Positions 6,336 through 13,108 of a stretch of DNA of 22,380 bases are shown in pieces (the stretch's first letter is position 1; each line of letters opens with the position of its first letter). Source of the DNA: a virus; the IMG/VR virus record IMGVR_UViG_3300028837_000924, positions 1-22,380 of that record, one strand, 5' to 3'. Position numbers and translations under genes: made by a program. A model generated the notes under the pieces. It saw nothing but the letters and a program-made list of their open reading frames with translations, was not told where the DNA came from and searched no databases.

Positions 6336-7297
6336 GAAAACTCACAGCCTCGATAATATGCAAGAATGAAGAAGAGATGCTCCCTATCATGCTCGACTCG
6401 ATAAAAGGCATTGATGAGATCATAGTTCTTGACACCGGATCAACGGATAAATCCATAGAGATAGCCAAGAGTTACGGCGCTAAAGTATTTAAAGATCCCT
6501 GGCGGGATGATTTCAGCTATTCGCGTAATGCTTGTAAAAAGCATTGTACGGGTGACTGGTTGCTTATTATCGACTGTGATGAGGTTCTTGAATGCACCAT
6601 TGAACAGATCAAGTCAATGATAAATTCAGAATGGGCAAACAGGTATGATCTTTTGCTATTTGATGTTCAGACAGGATTAGAGCGTAACGAACAACCCAGG
6701 CTTATAAAGAACAAAAAAGATATATGGTATTACGGTGCAGCTCATAACCTGCCACGTTATTATCCTGATGGACTGGACTCACCGCATACCTCACGGATGA
6801 TACCTAATGATAAGACTTTTAAGACTACGTTCAGGGTAACGGCTAACTGCTCACCCAATCACGCAAAAGATCCTGACAGGACACTCAGGATACTTGAAAC
6901 AGCACTGAGCAAAGAGCCTATGAATACACGCAATCTTTATTATTATGTCCGTGAGTGGCTTAACAGGAAAGATCCGGCAAGGGCGCTGTATTGGTTGGGT
7001 AGGTATTTTAAGATAGCTCAGATGACCAATGAGCGCGCCGATGCTCATTTTATCGCTGCCACATGCCACTTGGATCTTGGTGATCCTGTCTCTGCTATTG
7101 ATGAATGTATGAACGCTATCAAGATACTACCTACGTTTAAAGCTCCATATCAGTTGTTAGAGATGCTTGCTCACGACACTATGAAACAGCAATGGCATAA
7201 GATGGCCCAGTCAGCTAATAATGCCGGTGTACTTTTTGTCAGGGATATGCACCCTAAACAGAAACCTAAAAGTAATTTGAAAGTTGTAAAGAAATAA
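6332..7297 (+). CDS. Glycosyltransferase family 2 with C-terminal TPR-like helices
   Basis: The N-terminal domain has the GT-A family 2 marks: ASIICKNEEEMLP (6-18) for the first strand with Asn12-Glu13, IIVLDTGSTDKS (30-41), a DDFSYSRN segment (59-66), and WLLIIDCDEVL (76-86), where Asp81-Cys-Asp83 is the metal-binding DxD. From about residue 185 the protein is helical (RTLRILETAL, RALYWLGRYF, AIDECMNAI), resembling tetratricopeptide repeats. This GT2 plus TPR layout is known from bacterial enzymes that glycosylate peptides or surface glycans. The reaction is transfer of a sugar from a nucleotide sugar, on the cytoplasmic side. The C-terminal tail is Lys-rich. It is the last cargo gene and lies 13 nt before the first structural gene. 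Confidence 0.87.
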   Translation: MRKLTASIICKNEEEMLPIMLDSIKGIDEIIVLDTGSTDKSIEIAKSYGAKVFKDPWRDDFSYSRNACKKHCTGDWLLIIDCDEVLECTIEQIKSMINSEWANRYDLLLFDVQTGLERNEQPRLIKNKKDIWYYGAAHNLPRYYPDGLDSPHTSRMIPNDKTFKTTFRVTANCSPNHAKDPDRTLRILETALSKEPMNTRNLYYYVREWLNRKDPARALYWLGRYFKIAQMTNERADAHFIAATCHLDLGDPVSAIDECMNAIKILPTFKAPYQLLEMLAHDTMKQQWHKMAQSANNAGVLFVRDMHPKQKPKSNLKVVKK

Positions 7298-7310
7298 TGT
7301 AATTATTCAG

Positions 7311-7934
7311 ATGACTTTAACTATCTGTTGCCCTGCTCCGACATATTTGGAAAGTGCGGTGACAACCTTAAATCCATGTCCTGCCGACGTAGGACAGATT
7401 CAAAAACTTGTTTTCTGGCGTACCGGTCAATCCATTGCCTCTGTAGCTACGGCCATTATCTCCACTACCTGGACCACACTGCTGGCAGCAACGGACGACA
7501 CGAAAGCCCTTGTGACTCCATTCGTTCATAACCCTGACATACCGGCGGGAGATCCTCGTGAGTTTGGAGGCGGTAATGAAACGCGGTGGGGTGCTTCGCT
7601 GAGAAAAGGTGCAAACTCACCCGTGCTGACATTCTCCATGCTGGCAGAGGACCAGGATATTATTGCAGCACTAAAGGAACTGCGGTGTGAAACCCTTGAC
7701 GTGGTAATGATAAACGAGGCCAACCAGTTTATTTATTCCGACCTGCAAGGCGGGACATCAGCCTTTTTTGGCTTCGAGGTGGTTCCCGGATCACTGTTTG
7801 TAGGTGATAAGAAAATCGGAGGCTTCGAGGACTGGGATGCTAACATGCTTCAGTTCAACCTGAAGCCTAACTGGTCAGATACGCTTGAAATAAGTGCCGA
7901 GACAACGTTCGCTTTAAGCATGGTAAATTCGTAA
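7311..7934 (+). CDS. Probable major tail tube protein
   Basis: This 207-residue protein is beta-rich, without a signal peptide or membrane segment. It has an early low-complexity TTLNPCPADVGQIQKLVF, a long middle with GGGNETRWGASLRKG, then AEDQDIIAALKELRCE and a C-terminal strand series ending FALSMVNS. Size, composition and lack of motifs fit a structural subunit such as a tail tube protein. The usual slot for that gene, just before the tail chaperone, is empty in this window, which supports the idea that the tube gene sits here instead. Start ATG follows the glycosyltransferase by 13 nt and has no clear ribosome binding site. The assignment is inference; a head decoration or other virion protein is possible. 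Confidence 0.45.
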   Translation: MTLTICCPAPTYLESAVTTLNPCPADVGQIQKLVFWRTGQSIASVATAIISTTWTTLLAATDDTKALVTPFVHNPDIPAGDPREFGGGNETRWGASLRKGANSPVLTFSMLAEDQDIIAALKELRCETLDVVMINEANQFIYSDLQGGTSAFFGFEVVPGSLFVGDKKIGGFEDWDANMLQFNLKPNWSDTLEISAETTFALSMVNS

Positions 7935-7935
7935 T

Positions 7936-8169
7936 ATGAAAACTATAACATTAGTTTATAAAAAGGAACAGCTGGAACTTGGTTTTATCCATGCCCAGAA
8001 TATATTGCAGGGACAGGCAGACGGAAGATATAAGACCGAATGGCAAATATCCAAAGATTCAGGTTACGAATTTAAAGATAATGGAATTATCAAGCGAACA
8101 AATAAAAGAACTGATACGGACAAGGCCGCACCAAGCAAGGATCCAGGCGGGGATAAAGCACCAGAATAG
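7936..8169 (+). CDS. Small hypothetical protein preceding the portal
   Basis: The 77-residue protein starts one base after the stop of the previous gene. Its first 55 residues look like a folded small domain (MKTITLVYKKEQLELGF, then YKTEWQISKDSGYEF), while the last 20 are charged and Pro/Gly-rich, so probably disordered. It overlaps the chosen portal start (8081) by 89 nt in another frame, which is a long overlap for real genes. The N-terminal half looks like a genuine protein and the spacing to the previous gene is operon-like. No family recognised. Confidence 0.5.
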   Translation: MKTITLVYKKEQLELGFIHAQNILQGQADGRYKTEWQISKDSGYEFKDNGIIKRTNKRTDTDKAAPSKDPGGDKAPE

Positions 8170-9805
8170 GCTGTCTTTTCATACACAGACAACACTTAAT
8201 AAGTCGGACTTTAAAGAAGCCTATCATGAGTTCCGGGAATGGATAAGCAGCGATAAGCCTGAGTTATTGCCAAGTGATAAGGCTATACGTATAATGCAGT
8301 TGATACGTCCGCCAATATCTACCGTTGAGCTTACCGAATCCATCTACTCGAAGCTGTATAAGGTCTTTTTCTCACAGGACTCATTTACTCATTATCAGTT
8401 TGCCAGCGATGAGCTGGTATCCGACTGGAGTGAGTACCGTGAGGTTAATTTCTGGCCTACGAAGGGATTTGAGGCAATAGAGAATGCCATAGATTCCGTC
8501 TGGGCAGTGGTATTTGATACCGAGAGCCTGTCTTCACGGCCCGCACCACGCAACCAGTTGATTAACATAAAAGATGTTATTGACCTCAGCGTGGATGATA
8601 ATAACAACCTTCACTATGTTATCTTTCAATATGCCGGTAAGGTGCTTGCCTATGACTCAAAGAGTATCCGTGTTTATCCTGTCCTGGATAAAGGCATGGG
8701 GCGCAAGGCTCAAAAGAAACAGTTTGATCAGATGACAGCTGTCAATATCGGCGAGGTAGAGATTGAGTTTAATCACGGACTCAACTACACTCCGGCGCGT
8801 ATGATGTGGACCGAAAAACTTGAATCGGATAATTTTATCAACAAAGAAGCGCCGATCACAAAGGAGCTGTCAGACCTTGACTGGCTGTTGTTGCATAAGG
8901 CAGCTAAGAAATACATGGACCTGTCTAATGCCTATCCTATCACAGTGGCCTATGAGTCGGACGATGATTCTGAAGATCCTGACCGCACAGATGATAAAGA
9001 CCGATCGCCGGGAGCAAAGAAAACAGACGGATACCGGTTCATGGGACCAGGTACACATATCGAAGTACCCGCACCAGCCGACAAGCAGGACTCAGACCTT
9101 ATGGAGAATCCCGTACAGCTGATCTCTCCTGAAGTAGATACCCTTACGTGGCATGTGACAGAAGAGAAAAGGCTCGAAAACAAGATATTCCGGTCGGTAG
9201 TGGGTACGGATGTAGAGGTACGCGATGACCAGGCCAAAAACGAAAAGCAGATAGATGCTTCATTTGAGAGCCAGTTGTCCGTACTTCTAAGGATAAAGCG
9301 CAACTTTGAAATTATACATAAGTTTGCCGACACTACTATCTGCCGGTTGCGTTATGGTGATTCATTCGTAGGATGTACGATAGATTACGGCACTCAGTTT
9401 TTCATTAAGACAGTCACCCAGCTGCATGAAGACTATAAGCTTGCCAAAGAAACCGGCGCAAACGATATTGTCCTCACAAAGATCACGGACGGCATCCTGG
9501 ATGCCAAGTTCCGCGATGATAAGTCAAGCCGACAGCGTGCAGAAGTGATCCGTGACCTCGATCCACTGCCTGAAAAAACAACCGAAGAGGCTATCATGAT
9601 ACACGAAAAAGGAGGTATTGATAAAATTAATTTTATTATCAAAACTAATTTACTTAATTTTGTTAGGCGGTTTGAACGTGAAAACATACCGATAACTGAA
9701 TTTGGTTCTAATATTGATTACGATACAAAGATCAGAACCATTCTAAATAAATTTATAAGTTATGCAAGCGAACAAAGACAACTCGATTCAGATCAAGGAG
9801 AATGA
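8081..9805 (+). CDS. Phage portal protein
   Basis: The portal forms the ring at the special vertex through which DNA enters. The frame is open from 7979, but the natural start is ATG 8081, giving 574 residues that begin MELSSEQIKELIRTRP, followed by HQARIQAGIKHQNRLSFHT, like the N-termini of Bacteroidota phage portals. The body shows the expected succession: an early helical clip region (IYSKLYKVFFS), WPTKGFEAIENAIDSVWAVV, then a long segment with MGPGTHIEVPAP and EVDTLTWHVTEEKRLENKIF, and a stem-like helix SFESQLSVLLRIKRNFEIIHKF. An Asp/Lys-rich insertion (DDDSEDPDRTDDKDRS) is probably a loop. The size is right for the family and position relative to scaffold and capsid fits. It overlaps the next gene by 44 nt. 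Confidence 0.83.
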   Translation: MELSSEQIKELIRTRPHQARIQAGIKHQNRLSFHTQTTLNKSDFKEAYHEFREWISSDKPELLPSDKAIRIMQLIRPPISTVELTESIYSKLYKVFFSQDSFTHYQFASDELVSDWSEYREVNFWPTKGFEAIENAIDSVWAVVFDTESLSSRPAPRNQLINIKDVIDLSVDDNNNLHYVIFQYAGKVLAYDSKSIRVYPVLDKGMGRKAQKKQFDQMTAVNIGEVEIEFNHGLNYTPARMMWTEKLESDNFINKEAPITKELSDLDWLLLHKAAKKYMDLSNAYPITVAYESDDDSEDPDRTDDKDRSPGAKKTDGYRFMGPGTHIEVPAPADKQDSDLMENPVQLISPEVDTLTWHVTEEKRLENKIFRSVVGTDVEVRDDQAKNEKQIDASFESQLSVLLRIKRNFEIIHKFADTTICRLRYGDSFVGCTIDYGTQFFIKTVTQLHEDYKLAKETGANDIVLTKITDGILDAKFRDDKSSRQRAEVIRDLDPLPEKTTEEAIMIHEKGGIDKINFIIKTNLLNFVRRFERENIPITEFGSNIDYDTKIRTILNKFISYASEQRQLDSDQGE

Positions 9806-10175
9806 GAAGAATCATTATCATGTAGAATTTACCAGGCATGTGAAGTCTGGACGCAAGACGAAGCCCGTAACGGGACTTCAGATTTTTAATGCCAGGGATT
9901 TTAAACAACTGACCGATACTATTGATCGTCAGGGTATTGACATCCTTAACTGGCATGAGATGAGAATTGTACATGATCCTGTTTTACAGGACAAGCTCGA
10001 CAGAGAGAAGTCCGACCGGGAAGCCAAAGCCGAAGCTGCACGAATAGCAAAAGAAAAAGCAGTCGAAGCAGAGGCTAAGAAAAAAGCAGAGGCCGAAGCC
10101 GAATCAGAGGACGAAGCCGAAGTTAAACCCGCACCAAAGGCTAAGGGAAGGCCGCCAAGTCAAACCAAAAAATGA
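9762..10175 (+). CDS. Charged Ala/Glu/Lys-rich protein of unknown function
   Basis: The 137-residue protein has two parts. Residues 1-75 look like a small folded domain (HYHVEFTRHVKSGRKTKP, then DILNWHEMRIVHDPV). Residues 76-137 are a single long, highly charged helix made of repeated Ala-Glu-Lys units, followed by KAKGRPPSQ (126-134), whose GRP core resembles an AT-hook. The charged tail could bind DNA or another virion protein. It sits between portal and two secreted genes and starts inside the portal gene. It could be a head or packaging accessory protein, but I recognise no family. Confidence 0.6.
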   Translation: MQANKDNSIQIKENEKNHYHVEFTRHVKSGRKTKPVTGLQIFNARDFKQLTDTIDRQGIDILNWHEMRIVHDPVLQDKLDREKSDREAKAEAARIAKEKAVEAEAKKKAEAEAESEDEAEVKPAPKAKGRPPSQTKK

Positions 10176-10182
10176 CGAGAAA

Positions 10183-10608
10183 ATGAAAAAAATCCTAATT
10201 TTATTTACATTTCTTTTTGCTCTGTGCCTGGGTATCCAATCCCAGAGCGCAACAGTCTTAAAGTACAAGATGCCAGATGTGACCGTCAGCGGTACAGGCA
10301 CAGGATATACGATATTTCCTATCGTGGCCGGTGAGTATGATGTTTCGATACAGATGATCCCTGCTTTAGCCGGTACGGGGGATTCGTTGATATTTTCGCA
10401 TATCATGTACCTGTCAGATTCGTATAGCGATAACGTATGGACGGCGGTATCTTCGGCTGATACAGTGTCAACAGCGACCGATTCAGATGGTATAGTGTGG
10501 TGGGCTGATCTCAAACCCTTACGTATTAAGGCTATTTATACCGGTATATCTACCGATACGATCACTATCACGCCATACGCAGTTTATAAAAAACATGCAA
10601 ACGAATAA
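10183..10608 (+). CDS. Secreted beta-rich protein, first of two tandem paralogues
   Basis: The 141-residue protein starts with a strong signal peptide (MKKILILFTFLFALCLGIQS, cleavage likely before Gln-Ser-Ala). The mature part is a beta-sandwich-like sequence containing VSGTGTGYTIFP, AGEYDVSIQMIPALAGTGDS and a C-terminal ITPYAVYKKHANE. It aligns along its whole length with the next gene, sharing QSATV, SGTGT, GEYDVS, IPALAG, NVWTA and VYKKHA. Export is unexpected for a gene between portal and scaffold. It would be released to the periplasm or outer membrane during infection. It may protect or alter the host envelope, or be a virion part with a signal-like start. No domain family is recognised. 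Confidence 0.75.
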   Translation: MKKILILFTFLFALCLGIQSQSATVLKYKMPDVTVSGTGTGYTIFPIVAGEYDVSIQMIPALAGTGDSLIFSHIMYLSDSYSDNVWTAVSSADTVSTATDSDGIVWWADLKPLRIKAIYTGISTDTITITPYAVYKKHANE

Positions 10609-10612
10609 AAAT

Positions 10613-11035
10613 ATGAAAAGATTAATTTTTATACTGATTGCTCTGTTTGCTGTTGTAGCACTTCATGCACAGAGCGCAACCGTTATCCCGCAAAAGATGT
10701 CTACCTTAACGTTGAGCGGGACAGGAACGGCAACCGTAACATTTCCGACCGTACAAGGCGAATACGATGTATCGCTTCAACTGATCCCTGCCCTGGCAGG
10801 CAGCGGCGATTCATTGCATTTCAGCCATGTGATATACCAATCCAATCATGATTATGATAATGTATGGACAGCCATCACCTCTTCGGCTACGGTATCTAGC
10901 ACGACCGATGCCGACGCGCTGGTTTCGATAACAGATTTTAAGGGGTTACGACTAAAGGCTATCTGCACCGGCATTGGTACGGACACATCCTCAGTAGTGC
11001 CTTATTGTGTTTATAAGAAACATGCTGAAGAGTAA
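10613..11035 (+). CDS. Secreted beta-rich protein, second of two tandem paralogues
   Basis: The frame opens at 10595, but ATG 10613, four bases after the previous stop, gives a proper signal peptide (MKRLIFILIALFAVVALHAQ, cleavage before or after the Gln). The result is 140 residues. The mature sequence mirrors the first copy: LTLSGTGTATVTFP, QGEYDVSLQLIPALAGSGDS, DNVWTAITSSATVSSTTD and the same YCVYKKHAEE ending. Divergence at the DNA level is large, so the duplication is old and both copies have been kept under constraint. It is a probable exported partner of the first copy, with the pair possibly forming a hetero-oligomer. Confidence 0.75.
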   Translation: MKRLIFILIALFAVVALHAQSATVIPQKMSTLTLSGTGTATVTFPTVQGEYDVSLQLIPALAGSGDSLHFSHVIYQSNHDYDNVWTAITSSATVSSTTDADALVSITDFKGLRLKAICTGIGTDTSSVVPYCVYKKHAEE

Positions 11036-11092
11036 CGCTTAACGGACAGAGGCGTTTAATAAATACCTGTTCATAAACATAATACTTATTAC

Positions 11093-11980
11093 ATGGGAAT
11101 TAATAAGGAAGAGGCTTTAAAAAAAATCAATGAAGCTGAAGAGAATAGCGAATTTGAAGTATTCACTAGCCCTGAATACAAATCGTTCCTTGAAAATTAT
11201 GCCGAAAGCGAAGTATCGAAGCGTATAGACGGCGAAGTTCTGAAGATACATAACCAGTATGATCAGGATATTTTTGAGCTTACCGGGCTGAAAAGAGACA
11301 CCAATGAGAAAACCTATGATTTTAATAAACGGATCATAAGCGAACTCAAAGAGAATGCAAAAGGTGTTCCGGAGCTTCAGGATAAGATAAAGAAGCTGGA
11401 AGATGATCTGAAAAACAAAGCCGGTGACGAACAGCTTAAAAAGGATTACGAAGCCCTGAAGGAACAGATCCAGAACGATAAAAAGTCCTGGGATGAAGAA
11501 AAGAAAGGCTTTGAGTCCACTCAGGAGCTGATGAAAAAGGAGATAGTCATTGATAATGCGCTTACTCAACTGACACTGAAACCGGACGACGTTGTTTCAA
11601 AGAAGCTGAAAGAGCTTGCGATAAAGGATGCCAAAGCAGACCTGTTGAAGATCGCAGAGATGAGAAACGGAAAGCTGGTGTTTGTTGAGAACGACAAGCC
11701 GATCCTTAACGATCAGTATGAGCCTAAAGAGGCTATTGATATGCTAAAGGAAAGGCTTGCAGATATTATCCAGGAAGGGAAGAAAGTAGAGAATTTCCCG
11801 AAAGAGAAGCCTGAGATAAAGGTCGATGGTGATAAGAAGGATATAAACGTTTATATTCCCGATACTGTGAAGTCACTTGAAGACCTGAGCAAACATCTCA
11901 TGTCACTTGGGTTGGATAGAAATACAGAAGAATATATCCTGGCTTACGGCAAATATTCGGAACAGTTTAGAAAAAAGTAA
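11093..11980 (+). CDS. Capsid scaffolding protein
   Basis: The 295-residue protein is highly charged and helical. A coiled-coil stretch from about residue 90 to 150 (KDKIKKLEDDLKNK, KDYEALKEQIQNDKKSW) is followed by a less charged region and a C-terminal LSKHLMSLGLDRNTEEY that looks like the capsid-binding helical part of scaffolds. Scaffold proteins fill the prohead and shape the shell, then leave or are cleaved. Its place directly before the major capsid gene, and the gp20-like composition, support the call. Start ATG 11093 follows a 57-nt gap with no clear promoter. Confidence 0.75.
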   Translation: MGINKEEALKKINEAEENSEFEVFTSPEYKSFLENYAESEVSKRIDGEVLKIHNQYDQDIFELTGLKRDTNEKTYDFNKRIISELKENAKGVPELQDKIKKLEDDLKNKAGDEQLKKDYEALKEQIQNDKKSWDEEKKGFESTQELMKKEIVIDNALTQLTLKPDDVVSKKLKELAIKDAKADLLKIAEMRNGKLVFVENDKPILNDQYEPKEAIDMLKERLADIIQEGKKVENFPKEKPEIKVDGDKKDINVYIPDTVKSLEDLSKHLMSLGLDRNTEEYILAYGKYSEQFRKK

Positions 11981-12000
11981 GCTGCAAAGAGAATGTAGCT
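11980..12000 (+). promoter_or_regulatory. Hairpin in the leader before the major capsid gene
   Basis: AGCTGCA (11980-11986) pairs with TGTAGCT (11994-12000) with one G-U pair, giving a 7-bp stem with a 7-nt loop. It lies just after the scaffold stop and 27 nt before the capsid ATG, followed by an A/T-rich single-stranded-looking stretch. It has no T-run, so it is not a normal terminator. It could protect or regulate the capsid mRNA. Confidence 0.35.
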
Positions 12001-12027
12001 AAATGTTAAACAATAAATCTTAATAAA

Positions 12028-12567
12028 ATGACATTAGCTGCAACCGTTTTAGATGAGTTCAGACTTGCTTACGAGAGAAGCAATATGGACGCGCATGAAC
12101 ACCGTTTGAGTATCTACGGTGCTTATGAAACATTTCGCAAAGATACTGCAAACCTTATTCCCGGATACCAGGAGCTTGAACTTGGCCGTAAGTATGAAGG
12201 GCAGACCGTGTCTGTGCCTGTCATTAACCGTGCCACCTACACCACAAGCTCATCCCGGAGCTGTACCGCCAAGACAAAGGAAAATACATCGGCCTATTCA
12301 GATGTGACCTTTACCACAATTGAGACTGGTTTTCAGATGATCCCGGCACAGTACGAGAGCAACATGATTAAGTACCAGGCTGACTTCAATCGCAAGATGG
12401 AAGATGTTCAGCGTACTTTCTTAGCTGCCCTTGATACGGCCGCCATCACTAACCTGAACACCAATAAGAGCGCGGTCAACAATGCGAGAATCGCGCCTTC
12501 CAGTTTGGTGAAGTATCACTGGCATACACGCGTAGCCAGACCGTACCGACAGGCTATCGCGATGTGA
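12028..12567 (+). CDS. Major capsid protein, N-terminal part (gene appears broken)
   Basis: The first 152 residues look like the N-terminal half of a Bacteroidota phage major capsid protein: YERSNMDAHEHRLSIYGAY, then SVPVINRATYTTSSSRSC, a QMIPAQYESNMIKYQADF helix region and FLAALDTAAITNLNTNKS at the end of the spine-like helices. After about 12483 the reading becomes implausible (ARIAPSSLVKYHWHTRVARP) and stops at TGA 12565-12567. In the -1 frame from 12468 the sequence continues with capsid-like residues. The two parts joined give about 280 residues, and the segment that should follow NTNKSAVNN seems missing. A frame-changing deletion near 12480-12495 explains this best, with either a real mutation or an assembly collapse behind it. 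Confidence 0.75.
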   Translation: MTLAATVLDEFRLAYERSNMDAHEHRLSIYGAYETFRKDTANLIPGYQELELGRKYEGQTVSVPVINRATYTTSSSRSCTAKTKENTSAYSDVTFTTIETGFQMIPAQYESNMIKYQADFNRKMEDVQRTFLAALDTAAITNLNTNKSAVNNARIAPSSLVKYHWHTRVARPYRQAIAM

Positions 12568-12869
12568 CCTATTCGATGCCCCAGGCTTCGCTGGGTTATC
12601 TCTCATGGGTAGATATTGACTCACGGCTTAATCATAAGTCAGGCGATGGAAAAGAATGGTTCGTCCAGCTCCTTCCGTTGGTTGGCCATGACGTCGGAGT
12701 GCTGTATCAATCAACTTGCGGGGATAAGTCAGGCACGCTGACCGGGCTGGATGCTACGCTGGTAGAGAGCTGGCAGTTTTCGTTTGATTATGCGTTCGTG
12801 AACGCTTACAACAGCGATACTTCCACTTATCCAGGCACCATTTACAGGGCTGACTTCAGTAAGACCTGA
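12468..12869 (+). CDS. Major capsid protein, C-terminal part (out of frame)
   Basis: Open from 12468 after a stop at 12465, this frame reads sensibly from about 12489: NRAFQFGEVSLAYTRSQ, VPTGYRDVTYSMPQASLGYL, SWVDIDSRLNHKSGDG, KEWFVQLLPLVGHDVGVLYQ, VESWQFSFDYAFVNAYNSD and a final FSKT. The pattern of a hydrophobic GVLYQ strand, acidic loop and SFDYAF strand fits the C-terminal part of a phage capsid subunit. The first in-frame ATG at 12564 is too far in to be a natural start, as good coding sequence lies before it. It is not a free-standing gene. Downstream genes begin at 12872, so the capsid gene ends here. Confidence 0.72.
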   Translation, partial: ERGQQCENRAFQFGEVSLAYTRSQTVPTGYRDVTYSMPQASLGYLSWVDIDSRLNHKSGDGKEWFVQLLPLVGHDVGVLYQSTCGDKSGTLTGLDATLVESWQFSFDYAFVNAYNSDTSTYPGTIYRADFSKT

Positions 12870-12871
12870 TA

Positions 12872-13108
12872 GTGGGTTGCTGCGGGAGAAAGGCAAGCAA
12901 ACTAAACTCAATCGCGAAGGGCTGGAAAAATGTTGTTTTCAGCTCTCCGCGAATTGAATATATAGCTAAAGAAAGAGCAAAGGTGTGCGCCGTTTGTGAA
13001 GAGAACAGAAGCAACTGGTGCAGGCTTTGTAAATGTTGGCTACCGGCAAAGTGCCGCAGCCTGTCAGAAACATGCGATAAATGGGAAATAGATAATACCT
13101 ATGACTAG
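12872..13108 (+). CDS. Small zinc-ribbon protein
   Basis: The 78-residue protein begins at GTG, two bases after the capsid stop. It has Cys39-x-x-Cys42 and Cys50-x-x-Cys53-x-Cys55, plus Cys61 and Cys68, in the order CAVCEENRSNWCRLCKC, then LPAKCRS and SETCDKW. Four or more of these cysteines should bind zinc. Small proteins of this type, ending in a Cys-x-x-x-W-like motif, occur beside capsid genes of Bacteroidota phages. They may bind DNA or serve in assembly. An early Cys3-Cys4 pair is extra. It overlaps the next gene by 8 nt. Confidence 0.7.
   Translation: MGCCGRKASKLNSIAKGWKNVVFSSPRIEYIAKERAKVCAVCEENRSNWCRLCKCWLPAKCRSLSETCDKWEIDNTYD

Noticed and set aside
7979-8080. Upstream extension of the portal to 7979
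   Set aside because: The extra residues are implausible (CRDRQTEDIRPNGKY) and read over the small gene, while ATG 8081 gives a typical portal N-terminus.
9621-9636. Perfect 16-bp A/T palindrome inside the portal gene
   Set aside because: It is low-complexity A/T sequence in coding DNA (encoding part of DKINFII), so it can arise by chance; no operator or protein-binding context is seen.
9655-9662. TAATTTTG resembling a Bacteroidota -7 element
   Set aside because: No TTG lies at the right distance upstream and it is deep inside the portal gene, far from a gene start.
11034-11056. AACGC/GCGTT inverted repeat after the second secreted gene
   Set aside because: The stem is only 5 bp with a 13-nt loop and no T-run, so a terminator call is not supported.
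12564-12869. Stand-alone gene starting at ATG 12564
   Set aside because: Good protein-like sequence continues upstream in the same frame to about 12489, so this is the tail of the broken capsid gene rather than a gene with its own start.
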